A stretch of 64,000 nucleotides of DNA from Pyronema omphalodes (GCA_024516155.1 JAJJXM010000110.1:25215-89214), one strand, 5' to 3'. Positions 10,510 through 22,078 are shown, numbered from the stretch's first letter. Numbers and translations: made by a program. Notes: a model not told the origin generated them from the sequence alone.

Positions 10510-11424
10510 TCAAATACCGAGATCTGTGTTGTCTAACTCGGCAATTTTCGCGCTGGAGCGAAGCTTGTAGCGCTCACGTATGGCGGTGGCTGAAGACCTG
10601 AGCTTGCACTCTGTCGCAAGGTGCCCTTTCTTCGTACAGTAGTGGCACTGAACATCCTCCTTTTTCGAAGTTTTAGTAGGCCTGGACGGTCCGGCGCTTG
10701 AGGACGCTGCGCGCTTGTTGTTGTTGCGATTTGCGTAACATTCCTTGGTGTTATGGCTAGATCGTTTACAGTGGTCGCACCACTTAGTCATCGTAGCATG
10801 CGCTTCGCCTTTCGGGGATCCTAGAGTTGCTTCCCACATATGCTCGTGGTCATGCAGGATTTTCTGAAGTTCGTCAACTGCAATATTGTCAAGTTTGGCG
10901 AGCTCGTGCTTCGTGACTCCGTAGGAGTCGGGGAGATTCGCAATAACATAGTTGACCAGCGCAGTGTCGCTGATATCTAACACTGTACCGGTGAGGGGAG
11001 CCTGAATATTGAGGAGGTCGGTTATCCATTTTGACATGGACTGGCCGGGGTTAGGCTTGGATCTCCAGAACTTGATCCAGAGGTTCCTTCGTCCAGAATT
11101 AGTTTTCGAGTTATCAAACCTGGCTTCAAGTTTCAGCCACATCTCCCGTGGATTATCGAGTCCGGTGATGACTCTGCGGCAGGTAATGTCGCAGTGGTCA
11201 AAGATGATCTGGGTAGCTCTGGCTGCCCTCTCATCGAAGTATTGGAGATCCCTCTGTGCTTGTTGGCTGGTGCCGCCAGCAGGGCGCGTCTCCTTTCCGT
11301 TCACAATATTCCAGGCGCTCTTTCCGGCCAGGATAACATGGATCGGGTCTTTCCACTGCGCATAGTTGGCGACCGTAAGGATTGGGCACTTCAAAGCAGT
11401 GGGTTCTTGGACCTCGTCGGACAT
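10510..11424 (-). CDS. Element D gag (nucleocapsid-type)
   Basis: A 304-aa Gag that would form the virus-like particle. The N-terminal two thirds match the copia Gag fold (YAQWKDPIHVILAGKSAWNI and LKLEARFDNS regions). Two CCHC zinc knuckles follow near the C-terminus, CDHCKRSSHNTKEC and CHYCTKKGHLATEC, separated by a basic, Ser-rich linker. The ATG at 11424 is the first after the leader. It ends with UGA followed by CUC, in frame with protease, so the stop may be leaky. No internal damage is seen. Confidence 0.93.
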   Translation of the reverse strand: MSDEVQEPTALKCPILTVANYAQWKDPIHVILAGKSAWNIVNGKETRPAGGTSQQAQRDLQYFDERAARATQIIFDHCDITCRRVITGLDNPREMWLKLEARFDNSKTNSGRRNLWIKFWRSKPNPGQSMSKWITDLLNIQAPLTGTVLDISDTALVNYVIANLPDSYGVTKHELAKLDNIAVDELQKILHDHEHMWEATLGSPKGEAHATMTKWCDHCKRSSHNTKECYANRNNNKRAASSSAGPSRPTKTSKKEDVQCHYCTKKGHLATECKLRSSATAIRERYKLRSSAKIAELDNTDLGI

Positions 11425-11516
11425 GTCGGATAGAGTAATTAAAATTAGTGGGAAAGTGAGGAAATAATAAGAGTTATAACTAATAAGGAATAACGGTAAG
11501 AGTAGCGGATTCGCAA

Positions 11517-11528
11517 GGGCTCATAACC
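11517..11528 (-). other. Primer-binding site of element D (initiator tRNA-Met anticodon arm)
   Basis: The plus strand directly beside the 5' LTR reads GGGCTCATAACC, the sequence of the eukaryotic initiator tRNA-Met anticodon arm (CAT anticodon). The element strand is therefore complementary to it. Drosophila copia is known to use a 5' half of initiator tRNA in this way. Confidence 0.75.
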
Positions 11529-11687
11529 TGTCGAAGGTCTCACAGGCACGAGAAGAAGAAAAGTGGAGGTGGGAACCGGATGTATTAACAAGCGTGAAGA
11601 GTCAGACATAGACGGGCAAGCGAGTGCCTATACATAGAGAGTGGTCCACCTCCACCTAAGCACTAGGGCCTTAGGCGCACTTCAACA
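11529..11687 (-). repeat. 5' LTR of element D
   Basis: 159 bp, identical by eye to 6243-6401, bounded by TG and CA, followed by TSD AAGGC at 11688-11692. Confidence 0.97.
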
Positions 11688-13983
11688 AAGGCAACTAGAA
11701 TTTCTGGGATATATAATAAGTGAAAATGGGATGGAAATGGCTAAGGATAAGGTGGAAACAGTCCTTATATGGGAACCCCGAAAGTCCTTGGAGGAAGTAC
11801 AAGGCTTTCTTGGATGCGGTAACTTCTATCGGAGATTCATTAAGGACTTCTCAAGAATATGTCGTCCTCTTACAGAATCAATGAAAGGCGAGCCAAACAA
11901 ATGGGAATGGACTGTTGCTATGCAACTATTATTTCACGAGCTAAAGAGACGATTCACTACAGCACCTATCTTGCATCATTTTGATCCAAGAAAGGTCTGT
12001 GTTGTTGAAACTGTTGCTTCAGATTTCGCTTTAGTCAAAGTTCTATCCCAAAAAGGTGATGATGGAAAGTTGCATCCGATTGCTTTCCATTCAAGAAAAT
12101 TCACTCCGGCTGAAATAACTTATGAGATTCACGACAAAGAGCCGTTGGCTATTGTGGACTCATCTAAAGCATGGAGAAGACATCTTGATGGGGCAATGTT
12201 TACTGTGGAAGTGTACAGCGACCACCAAAACCTGGAGTACTTTACAACAACAAAAGTACTCAATCGACGTCAAGCTAGATGGGCTCAAGAGCATGCTGCC
12301 GTTGACTTCAAAATTCATTACAGAGCTGGGGTGAAGAATGGAAAACCTCATGCTTTATCAAGGCGTCCGGAGTTCTGCCCTGAGAAGGGGGGAGGTGAAG
12401 ATCAGCCGATTACGACGATCCTGCATCAAAGCCATTTTGCATCGATTTCGTCAATCAGCTCTGCGGTAGAAGTAACATCTGTCATTATTTCTTCAGCACG
12501 TCTTCCCTCTATTCCCCTGGTCAAATGGTCGGCAGCATTTTTGAAGATGGTTAAGGAAGCTGGAAAACTAGATCAGAATTACATGGAAGCAACAAAGAAA
12601 GTTAAGGGACCACTGACGATGGAGGATGGCATACTCTATCGAAAAGAAAAACTATGGGTACCAAAGGATTTGGTAGATACAGTTCTTGAATCCGAACATG
12701 ACTCTAACATTGCAGGTCACTTCTGACAAGACAAAACTATTGAATTAATTCGAAGAAACTTCTGGTGGCCGAAGATAGAAGAAGGAATATCGAATTAGGT
12801 TAAGAGTTGTACGGAATGTCAAAAAGACAAAAAGGCGCGGCACCTGAAGTATGGATTACTTCAACCGTTGGAATTACCAGATGCCCCATGGCAATCAATC
12901 GCCATGGATTTTATTACAGACCTACCGGAATCAAATGGATGTGATCAACTCTGGGTAGTAGTTGATCGAATTTCGAAAATGGCCCACTTCATACCATTAC
13001 AAAAAGATGGCAAGACAACTGCAGACCTTGTCAGAATCTTTGCCAAGGAAATTTGGAACTTACATGGGCTGCCTACAGACATTATTTCGGATAGGGACTC
13101 CAGGTTCACAAGTACGACCTGCAAAGCATTTCTTGGGACACTAGCTATCAAGCCTAGAATGTACACGGCGTTCCACCCTCAAACAGACGGTCAAACGGAA
13201 CGACTTAACCAGACAATTGAAGCTTACCTCCGCTCTTTTGTCAATCATGAGATGGACCATTGGGTTGACTTGTTGCCAATGGCAGAGTTTGCGTACAACA
13301 AGTCAGTAACCTCCGCCACAGTACTTTCCCCCTTCTATGCGAACTACGGTTACAACACCATTGTTAGCAACCCACCTGCAACTGCTGTGTGAAACCCAGC
13401 CAGCAAAGCATATGCCCACTGGATGCATACCGTGCACGAAGAAGCAAAGTTGTCCTTACAGAAAGCCCAAGAAAGAATCAAAAAGTATGCAGACCTACGA
13501 TGAAAGGAGGCCCCAACTTAGCAAGTTGGAGACTTGGTTATGCTCGATGGACGACACATAAAAACAAGACGCCCATCACACAAATTGGATCACAAACTTC
13601 ACGGTCCATGTCAAATCGAAAAAGTCATCTCCCCAACAGTATTACGTCGCACATTACCACGCAAATGGAAGATTCATAATGTCTTTCATATTTCCCTACT
13701 TGAGCCTTTCAACACCGGTACAAGAGCTCCACCAGACCCAAACAAAATTCTTAGGAAAGCAGACGACGTTGAGGGAAGCCAGGAGTACGACAATGATGAG
13801 ATTATGAGCAGTTACAAATCAAGAAACAGAGTACTTTACCTCGTTAAATGGCTTGGGTGGCCTAACAAGAAAGATTGGACGGTGGGACCCTTCAACAACT
13901 TTTCGGTAGGAGGTCAGGAAAAGCTAAGAGAATTCGATCTCAAGCATCCTGATTCTCCGAGGGACTACCGACTCAAGGATTGA
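11688..13983 (+). pseudogene. Family A pol, tandem copy 2, 3' part
   Basis: Resumes the RT connection, RNase H, integrase and chromodomain after element D. It is nearly identical to 821-2390 (offset 10867), with the same RNase H Asp-to-Val change and stops (12724-12726 and 12796-12798). After about 13258 it diverges from copy 1 and gains its own stops, for example at 13390-13392, 13501-13503 and 13518-13520. The chromodomain region near 13780-13910 is still readable (WLGWPNKKDW). Not functional. Confidence 0.92.
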
Positions 13984-14153
13984 AGCTTAATGTTTTTCCC
14001 ACGTGGTTTTCATTAGCTTGAGTTGGTAGTAGGATGTAGGGGCTGGAGGACTACATCTATAATCGATCACTTAATCACTTGGCTGCGACGAGGTGCAATC
14101 ACAGAATGATGAACTACGAGCTTCGGGATGAAGCTTGAACAGGGGGCAGGTGG

Positions 14154-14531
14154 TGTCTCACCCTATAATGTGTGAGAATACGATAGGTATCATCTAAAAC
14201 GCTATGGAGAATATGGCAAACTCGACAGGAGAATGAATAATTCAGTTCGTATCCCGGGCCGGAACCCCCAGAGGAGCTCCGGCTAGCCACGTCACGTGAT
14301 TCGTGACTTTCCGATAGGACCTCACGAGGATCCCGGCCCGAGGCGTTGAAACCGTTATTCACTGTCAGTTTGGGAGGACTCAGGACGGAGAAAGGCAAGG
14401 GACACTTACCTCGAGGGTGACGACTTACCCTTGAGACAACTATAAACGATGCTGATGGAGAACGAGGAAGACGACGAAAGGTCACCTCCTTCTACCTGAG
14501 GAGTGTTCAGCAGTACACGGCTATGATAGGG
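14154..14531 (+). repeat. Second family A LTR, segment 1
   Basis: Starts TGTCTCACCC after the polypurine tract of copy 2 and matches the first 380 bp of 3288-4672. It is cut at TAGGG (14527-14531), the target duplicated at 23443-23447 by insertion of B1. Confidence 0.93.
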
Positions 14532-15895
14532 TGTGAACCTGGCTATTGAGGCTTTCAATAGAGAGGCTTATTCGATCAGTCTCGTGCTTCGTTCGTAGGA
14601 TAGATAGATAGCAATAGAATTGATTCCTCAAGAAGCTAGGAAGTCAACTAATCGATCACAGGCCGAATAAACTTAAGGGTCTCGTCCTGAGGTATTGGTG
14701 TAGATAGATAGTGTAGTAACAAGAGATCAAGTTGCTGATGATGGAGGAGACGGTGGGAAGACTTAGGGTCTTTTATAGACTGTCGTCTACAAGTTCGCCG
14801 AGACTTCCCAAGGGAACCAACTTCCAAACTAAGCTTAGGAGATAAGACGTGAGTCAATCTTTCGACAAATCTGCTGATGGCTCGCATTATGCTGCATGCG
14901 CAATTATATTAATTGCTCACTTGCATGATGAACCTCGTTTCAGATTGATCCTTGACATTCCTTGCCGTGCTACTACACCTTCCAATCAGGTATTGGGGTT
15001 AAGCGCCTAGTGGAGGGTGACTCCACTTGAGCGCATAATGCAGTGACTCCTCTGATAATGACATGTGAGCCATATATCTTATGAGTCGTCTTGATCATAG
15101 ATCTGACTAGAGATTCTCGATTGTGAGTGAAGGAATCTGACATCATAAGGCGTACCATGCCCTACCGGAGCGCACTGCCCCGTCACATTCCTGTGTGATG
15201 TCATTTGCCCCACCTGCGCGCACTTGCGCGCAGCCACACCCTGGTGTGTACGCAAACGCCGTCTTATCTCGCAGTTGGTAGTCATTGGCCTAAGGTCGCG
15301 TCATATCAGTTCCATCCAACAGTTTCCCTGAGTGGTGTTCCCTGCTGCAGAACGTCGTCTCATGCTAACGCAATCTTGACCCTTGTCCTGAGCTCCACTC
15401 CTGTTGGCTGACTAGACTCTGCCTTATTCCTTGGCCGACTATCCACCCAACTCAGACCCTGGATGATCCTATTCGTCTGCCTTGCACTGTCTTGAGAATT
15501 CCCTTCTCTTGGAAGCCCTCTGGTAGCCGTGCTTGGTGGAACACAACCTCAAGTATAAGGAGGTGTCCCTTCGCCGTCGTCTTCTATCTCGATCAGCGTC
15601 GTCTGTAGTTTTCTCATGGGTAAGTCGACACCCATGAGGTAAGTTGATACTCGTTCCCATCCATCTGTGATCCTCCCGAACTGACAGTGAATAACAGGTA
15701 GCGACGCCTCGGGCCGGGATCCTCGTGAGGTCCTTTCGGAAAGTCACGAATCACGTGACGTGGCTAGCTGGAGCTCCTCAGGCGGTTCCGGCCCGGGATA
15801 CTCACCTTATTATTCATTCTCCGGTCGAGTTTGCCATGTTCTCTAAATGTTATACATGTTACCTATTCTATACTCACACAATATAGGGTGTGACA
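14532..15895 (-). repeat. 3' LTR of B1
   Basis: 1364 bp from the plus-strand edge TGTGAACCTGG to GTGTGACA. The complement of the polypurine tract (ccacctcccccctg, 15896-15909) lies beside it. It carries the inverted TATA element near 14770, CACGTG and AP-1-like sites. Confidence 0.95.
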
Positions 15896-16066
15896 CCACC
15901 TCCCCCCTGTTCAAGCTTCGTCCCGAAGCAAGTAGCTTATCATTCTGTGATCGCACCTCGCCGCAGCCAAGTGACTTAGTGATCATATATGGATGTAGTC
16001 CTCCAGCCCCTACATCCTACTACCAACTCGACCTAATGAAAACCTCTTGGGGAAAGAAATTAAGCC

Positions 16067-19000
16067 TTAATCCGTGAGTCGGTAGTCCCTCGGAGAATCA
16101 GGGTACTTGAGATGAAACTCTCGTAACTTCTCCTGACCTCCTCCTGAGAAATTGTCGAAAGATTCTGCCGTCCAATCTTTCTTATTAGGCCAACCTAGCC
16201 ATTTAACAAGGTATAAGATTCGATTTCCAGATTTGTAACTGCTCATTATTTCGTCAATATCATATTCCTCGCTTCCCTCAACGTCGTCTGCTTCCTGTAA
16301 AATTTTGTTTGTATCTGGTGGAGCCCGAGTTCCTGCTCTAAAGGGCTCAAGTAGTGAAGTATGGAAGACGTTGTGTATCTTCCATTTCCGTGGGAGCGTG
16401 AGTTGAACTGCTGTTGGGGAGATGACTTTTTCGACTTGGAAGGGACCATGTAGTTTATGGTCTAACTTCCTTGATGGGCGTCTGGTTCGTATGTTGCGTC
16501 CATCTAACATAACCAAGTCTCCTACTTGGTATTCTGGTGCCTCCTGTCGTTTCTGGTCTGCATAATGTTTCATTCTTTCTTGTGCTTTTTGAAGGGCTAA
16601 CTTAGCTCCTTCATGAATCGTATGCATCCAGTGGGCGTAGGCTTTGCTGGCTGGGTTGCGCACAGCAGTTGCCGAAGGGTTGCTCGTATTTGGGTAAAAC
16701 CCATAGTTAGCGTAAAAGGGTGACAGTCCAGTTGCGCTTGTGACTGAGTTATTGTATGCGAACTCAGCCATAGGTAAGAGATCAGCCCAGTCGTCCATTT
16801 CGTGGTTAACAAAAGAGCGGAGGTAAGCTTCAATTGTTTGGTTGAGCCATTCTGTTTGTCCATCTGTTTGTGGGTGGAAGGCTGTTGACATTCTTGGTTT
16901 TACTCCTAACGTTCCAAGAAATGCTTTCCAGGTGGTGCTTGTGAACCTGGAGTCTCTGTCTGACACTACGTCCTTCGGTAAGCCGTGCAACTTCCAAATT
17001 TCCTTTGCGAAAATCCTGACAAGGTCTGCAGTTGTCTTGCCATCTTTCTGTAGGGGAATGAAGTGCGCCATTTTAGTAAATCTATCAACTATAACCCATA
17101 GTTGATCACACACATTTGATTCTGGTAGGTCGGTGATGAAATCCATAGCAATAGACTGCCATGGGGCATATGTCAATTCCAAAGGTTGCAACATTCCATA
17201 CTTAAGGTGCCTAGCCGTCTTGTCCTTCTGACATTCCAAACAGCTTTGTGTATATTCAATAATATTTTCATCCATCTTCGGCCACCAAAAGTTTCTCCTT
17301 ATTAATTCAATTGTTTTGTCCTGACCAAAGTGACCAGCAATTTTGGAGTCGTGCTCTGATTCAAGGACCATGTTGACCAGATCCTTTGGTAACCATAACT
17401 TCTCTTTCCGATAGATTATGCCATCTTCTATCGTTAGTGGATCTTTTATTCTTTTTGCTGCTTTTTGATAATTTTCGTCCAGTTCTCCAGTTTCTTTAAC
17501 CATCTTTAAAAATTCTTCAGACCATTTAATAGAAGGAATAGAGTTAAGCCGTGCCGAAGAAACAATGAATGCTGTTCCTTCACCTCCACTGCTGATTGCG
17601 GAAATTGATGCAAAATGTTCCTTATGAAGGATAGTCGTAATCGGCTGCTCCTCACCTCCCCCCTTTTCAGGGCGGAACTCCGGACGCCTTGACAAAGCAT
17701 CAGGCTTTCCATTCTTACTCCCAGGTCTGTAGAAAATCTTAAAGTCGATACCAGCAAGTTCTTGGGCCCACCTTGCTTGTCGACGATTGAGTGCTTTAGT
17801 TGTGGTGAAGTACTCCAAATTTTGATGGTCGCTGAATACTTGAACCGTATGCATTGCTCCTTCCAGGTATCTTCTCCAAATCTTAAACGAATCCACAATA
17901 GCCAAAAGTTCTTTATCATGAATTTCGTAATTAATTTCTGCTGGAGTGAATTTCCTAGAATGAAAAGCGATAGGGTGCGGCTTTCCGTCCTCTCCTTTCT
18001 GAGAAAGGACTGCGCCTAAGGCAAAGTCAGAAGCGTCAGTTTCAACAATGCAAACCTTCTTAGGATCAAAATGACCCAATATTGGTGCCCTCGTAAACCT
18101 CTGCTTTAACTCATCAAATGCCAATTCCATGGCAACAGTCCATTCCCACTTCTTTGGATCGCCCTTGGTAGATTCAGTAAGAGGACGACAAATTCTTGAG
18201 AAGTCCTTTATGAATCAGCGATAGAAGTTTGCAAATCCAAGAAAGCCTTGTGTCTCTTTCAGGGATTTAGGAGGTTCCCAAACCAGGACGGTTTCCACTG
18301 TATCCTTGGCGATTTCAATTCCTTGTTCGCTTATGATATACCCCAAAAATTCCACTTTGTTTGTCCCCCAAACACATTTCTCCGGAGATATCACCAGCCC
18401 ATTTTCTTCCAGTCTTTTCAAGACTTCCTTTACCAATTTATCATGTTCCTCCTCTGTTTCCGCATAAATAAGAACATCATCAATATAAGCAATTACGCCC
18501 TGATCCAACATGTCCCTAAAGATATGATTCATCATATCTTGGAATGTGGCCGGTGCATTGCTTAATCCAAAGGGCATAACCAGAAACTCATAAAGCCCAT
18601 ACCTGCATCTGAAGACAGTCTTCCATTCATCGCCTTCCTCAATCCTGATTAAATGATAGCCGTTCTTCAAATCCATTTTCGTGAAGAACTTGGCTCCTCT
18701 TACTCTGTCCTGTAATTCAGACATAAGAGGGAGGGGGTAGCGATTTGCTATTGTTATTTTATTAATCCCCCTATAGTCCACACAAATCCTTACACCTCGC
18801 CCATGGGGTTTTGGCACAAAGAGAATTGGTGCTGCGGCAGGAGATTTGGATGGTCTAATCTTTCCTGTCCTAAGCATCTCCTTCAACCATTCCCTAAGTG
18901 TTTCCAGCTCGACTTCATTGAGTGCATAGACTGGTCCCCAAGGAGGAGTTTCCCCTTCCTTCAAGCCTATTGCATGGTCGTAGGGCTTGTGTTCAGGAAG

Positions 19001-19761
19001 CTTGTCGGCTGCTTCCTTTGTCATTATGTTAATCCACTTACGGAATTTCTCAGGGACTTGTTGAAGTGCCTGTGATAATTCCTTCTTAGTGGCAACGGCT
19101 GAAATGTGGCCTATAACTGAGGCCTCCGGATGGTCGAGTACTCTTCTATCGACCTTAAGGGAGAATGTACTGGCCTGAGCCTTAGTACAATGTTCGGTGC
19201 AACGTGGAGTTGTGAAAGAGATTTTCTTGCTTTCTCCCCACATGTTGAAAGGTTGGTGTTTTGCCATCCACCAGTATGGTAAGATGACATCGCAGTCGCT
19301 GTCAAGAGGGGCGACTTCGAAGGATTCTTCTGCGAAGTGCTGTTTGTGCTGCAGCATAAAAGGAACTGTAAAGAATTCTCCAGCTCCAGCAACTACCTCA
19401 TTATTGAAGTGGCGTATTTGGAGAGGCTGGTCTCTCTTCACAGTAGGAATTTTGTAAGTTTGGACAAAACCTGTGTCCAGTAAAGCTGAGGTGGAGCCTG
19501 TATCAAGTAGGACTCGCACCGTCCGAAATTTGTTCTTTGACCAAATCAACACCATGTTGATTATTGGCCTTCTTCCGTGATAAGGTGGAACCAAGGCTTC
19601 CTTTGTTATTTCCTTGGAAGAGGTTCCATTGTCGGTTCGTCGATTTTTTGTCTTGATCGACCCCAAGTTGTCTGTTGATTTTCTTTTTGTTCCACAACAT
19701 ATAATATTTCCTGCGTCAGATGTACATTCCTCCTCCTCAGGTGACGCAACCCTAGAGGATC
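16067..19761 (-). pseudogene. B1 pol with a single nonsense codon
   Basis: A full-length Ty3 pol: protease (LLDTGSTSALLDTGF), RT (YIDDVLIYA), RNase H (ETDASDFALGAVLSQ), integrase HHCC and DDE core (VSDRDSRFTSTTWKAF, DGQTEWLNQ) and chromodomain (YDIDEIMSSYKSGNR). The frame runs from the -1 frame after the gag end (about 19761); the listed ORF starts near 19666. One in-frame TGA at 18215-18217 replaces the CGA found in B2, a CpG to TpG change, splitting it into 483- and 687-aa parts just after the RT. All other core residues are retained. It ends with TAA at 16067. Confidence 0.92.
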
Positions 19762-21951
19762 TTCAAAATCCGAGTCCTCATCATTTTGCTCAATCTCCCA
19801 AATCCTGGGCTGAGCATCTTCCATTATTTCATCCTCATCCTGCCGCACTGCTGCGGTCTTTGTCTTTTTTAGTTCCTTGGGCTTCTCCTGCCCTTTGTTT
19901 CCATCATCGTCATCGTCTCTCTTCCTCTTGCCAGAGGAAGCAACCTTTCCTTTGCCAGAGAGCTCTGTTCCTCCAACTGTCTTTTTAGCGTAACAATCAA
20001 ACATTTTGTGGCCAGATCGTCCGCATCTCCAACAGTCAGCCTTATCCTTTTTATGTTTGTCGATTTCGCTCTGAGGAACATTGTTCAGAGCCTCCCTTCC
20101 CGACGCAAAAATGGACTTTTTGTCCTTCTTCCCAGTGAAACCTTTTTTCTCCTTCTTGTCCTTGAATTTATCTTTGTGCTGCACCTCCTTAGGGCGCACG
20201 GTCTCTTTATGTCTTCCCTTGTCCTTATGACGGTCCTCTCGTACTTCCAAAGACTTCTTTTTGTGACCCTTCAATTCTTCATCCAAATTTTCAACAACGT
20301 GAGCAGCTTCTTTGACTGCATCAATCATTGCTTCGTCGTCCGTTGGGATCCCCCCAAACCATTGATATACCATCTTTTTAATGGCCGGTGTCATGGCCTC
20401 CCAAATTACATTCCTGTACATCGGACAGATTGCTCCAACACGCATATTCAGGTCCTCCAATTTGGTGATGTAATCATCAATGTCTCCCTCATACTGGAGC
20501 TCTGTAATCCTTTTAACATCCTTCTGGGCCTCCCGCTTATCCTCAAATCTTGTTTCAATTGAACTTGAGAAAGCCACCCAAGTATCTTTCAGTCCTTGTC
20601 TTTGAATTGACTTCCGCCTTTCCTGGTGCCAACTTAATGCTTCATGCGTTAGCAAGCTTCCAACCCATTTTACCTGATCGTCCTCATCTGGAAATGCCTT
20701 GGCATATGTCGCAATATAATCTTGCACCGACATCCACCATGCCCTAAACAAATTTTTGTCCTTCCCTGAAAAATATTGAGGAGCCTTCATTTCAGGCATT
20801 TTTGGTCTCCTTGGCTCGTTGACCCCAGATTGCTGCAATTTTAGTACAAGAGACTCCAAGAACACCTCGGTGGCATTCTTTGCTTCAGGCTTCTTTTGTT
20901 GAGCCTTTTTCTTGCGCTCCTGGCGCTTTCTTTCCAACGCTTTTCTGATGCATGAATCATCTGAGTCTTCGCCGTCTGAAGGATCAGATGGTGGTGGTGG
21001 AGGTGGTGGCATTCTTCCTGCTGGTGGTTTACTGCCCCTACCACCATTTCTGCCGTTGTTCGAAGGTGTTCCATCTTCTGAGGGAGACAGGGGGACTTCT
21101 GGTGCTCTGCCGAGTGAGGTAGGTCTGGGAGTCATCTCCTCATGGATAGCCTCGGTTAGAGACTTAGCATCGAAATGCTCCTTTCTCTGGATTTTTGACA
21201 TAACAAGGTTAATAACCTTGTTCACCAATTCCAATTTCTCCTCCTCTCTCTGCTCCTCATAGTCCAGCAGACGTTGCTGGTGCATTTCCTCAGCCCTAGC
21301 AAGAGCCTCGATTCGTCCATCCCTCTGTTCATCATCCTGTTGCCTGATGGCATCCTGCGTGTTTTTCTGAAAAGCCCACTCCTCAATTTCCTTGTTAATT
21401 TTGAGTTGTCTTTGGGTAAAGGCTTCGAGGATAGCATTCGTTGTTTGAATGCCGTGATTGAGCCTTTCAGCAGCCGCTTGGTTGGCTGCCTCTTTATCCT
21501 TTGTGTCTGTGGCAAGATTGCCAATTGTCCTCCAAACTTGGCCGGCAAAGTCATTGCGAGCCTGAACGAGTCGTGTAACGGTTTGTAGGTTGACCTCCTG
21601 GTGCAGGTGTCCTTTCTTTGCCAAGGTATCATAGGCCTTTTGCATGCCCTGGGCCATCTCCTGATACAACCCTTTCATCCGCTGTAACTCTTCATTCATG
21701 GCAGCCCCAGAACCGACTGCCTCAACCAACCTCTTAATGTCCTCCTCATTTGCATTCATTCTTTCCATCATTAGAATGACCCAGTCAGGGACTTCTCCGA
21801 GATGGAGGGTAGTTCCATGGTGGACTCTAGGAGTTCCAACCGAAGTAACTTCCTCCCAAGAGCGAGGGCGGGTGATGCTGACGGTATCGCCCATTGGAGC
21901 ATCAAGTCCATCGTCGTCACAGGCAGTGCCGGTGATTCTTCGAGTGGCCAT
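19606..21951 (-). CDS. B1 gag with lost stop codon
   Basis: Ty3 Gag, closely similar to the 729-aa B2 gag. The N-terminal region is helical and Glu/Gln-rich (probable coiled coil), a proline-rich linker follows (PPPPPPPSDPSDGE), then the capsid-like domain (YFSGKDKNLFRAWWMSVQDY) and one CCHC knuckle (CWRCGRSGHKMFDC). The normal stop in GGATTTTTAA is GAA here (19762-19771), so the ORF runs 52 codons further into the pol region in the gag frame, giving 781 aa. This changes the presumed frameshift site. The ATG at 21951 follows the leader and primer site. Confidence 0.88.
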   Translation of the reverse strand: MATRRITGTACDDDGLDAPMGDTVSITRPRSWEEVTSVGTPRVHHGTTLHLGEVPDWVILMMERMNANEEDIKRLVEAVGSGAAMNEELQRMKGLYQEMAQGMQKAYDTLAKKGHLHQEVNLQTVTRLVQARNDFAGQVWRTIGNLATDTKDKEAANQAAAERLNHGIQTTNAILEAFTQRQLKINKEIEEWAFQKNTQDAIRQQDDEQRDGRIEALARAEEMHQQRLLDYEEQREEEKLELVNKVINLVMSKIQRKEHFDAKSLTEAIHEEMTPRPTSLGRAPEVPLSPSEDGTPSNNGRNGGRGSKPPAGRMPPPPPPPSDPSDGEDSDDSCIRKALERKRQERKKKAQQKKPEAKNATEVFLESLVLKLQQSGVNEPRRPKMPEMKAPQYFSGKDKNLFRAWWMSVQDYIATYAKAFPDEDDQVKWVGSLLTHEALSWHQERRKSIQRQGLKDTWVAFSSSIETRFEDKREAQKDVKRITELQYEGDIDDYITKLEDLNMRVGAICPMYRNVIWEAMTPAIKKMVYQWFGGIPTDDEAMIDAVKEAAHVVENLDEELKGHKKKSLEVREDRHKDKGRHKETVRPKEVQHKDKFKDKKEKKGFTGKKDKKSIFASGREALNNVPQSEIDKHKKDKADCWRCGRSGHKMFDCYAKKTVGGTELSGKGKVASSGKRKRDDDDDGNKGQEKPKELKKTKTAAVRQDEDEIMEDAQPRIWEIEQNDEDSDFEDPLGLRHLRRRNVHLTQEILYVVEQKENQQTTWGRSRQKIDEPTMEPLPRK

Positions 21952-22064
21952 TGTTGGTTGAATGTCCTTCTTTGTAGTTTTTTGTAGGAGGATCTTTTGG
22001 TGTCGTCTTGCCCTAGAAGAGGGTCTTCTGTATACGTGTCGAAAAGTAAACTTAGTAGCTTGAG

Positions 22065-22076
22065 CCTTAAGTTTAT
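22065..22076 (-). other. Primer-binding site of B1 (self-priming type)
   Basis: CCTTAAGTTTAT on the plus strand lies 2 nt from the 5' LTR edge. Its complement (ATAAACTTAAGG) is found inside the LTR near 22214. It does not resemble a tRNA 3' end complement. Confidence 0.6.
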
Positions 22077-22078
22077 AG

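Larger units (their letters stand above)
6243..11687 (-). mobile_element. Ty1/copia element D (complete, minus strand)
   Basis: A 5445-bp copia element with 159-bp LTRs identical as far as can be read, flanked by TSD AAGGC (6238-6242 and 11688-11692). In element orientation the order is 5' LTR, primer site, gag, protease, integrase, putative intron, RT, RNase H, polypurine tract, 3' LTR. Integrase before RT is the copia order. Identical LTRs and intact catalytic motifs indicate recent insertion. It lies in the RT of family A copy 2, antisense to it. Confidence 0.97.

Noticed and set aside
15205..15411. Recurrent 60-100-codon ORFs inside LTRs (for example 15205-15411, 22752-22958, 47832-48038, 55372-55578, 58019-58225)
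   Set aside because: They recur because the LTRs recur. They overlap promoter motifs, change frame at indels and show no domain.
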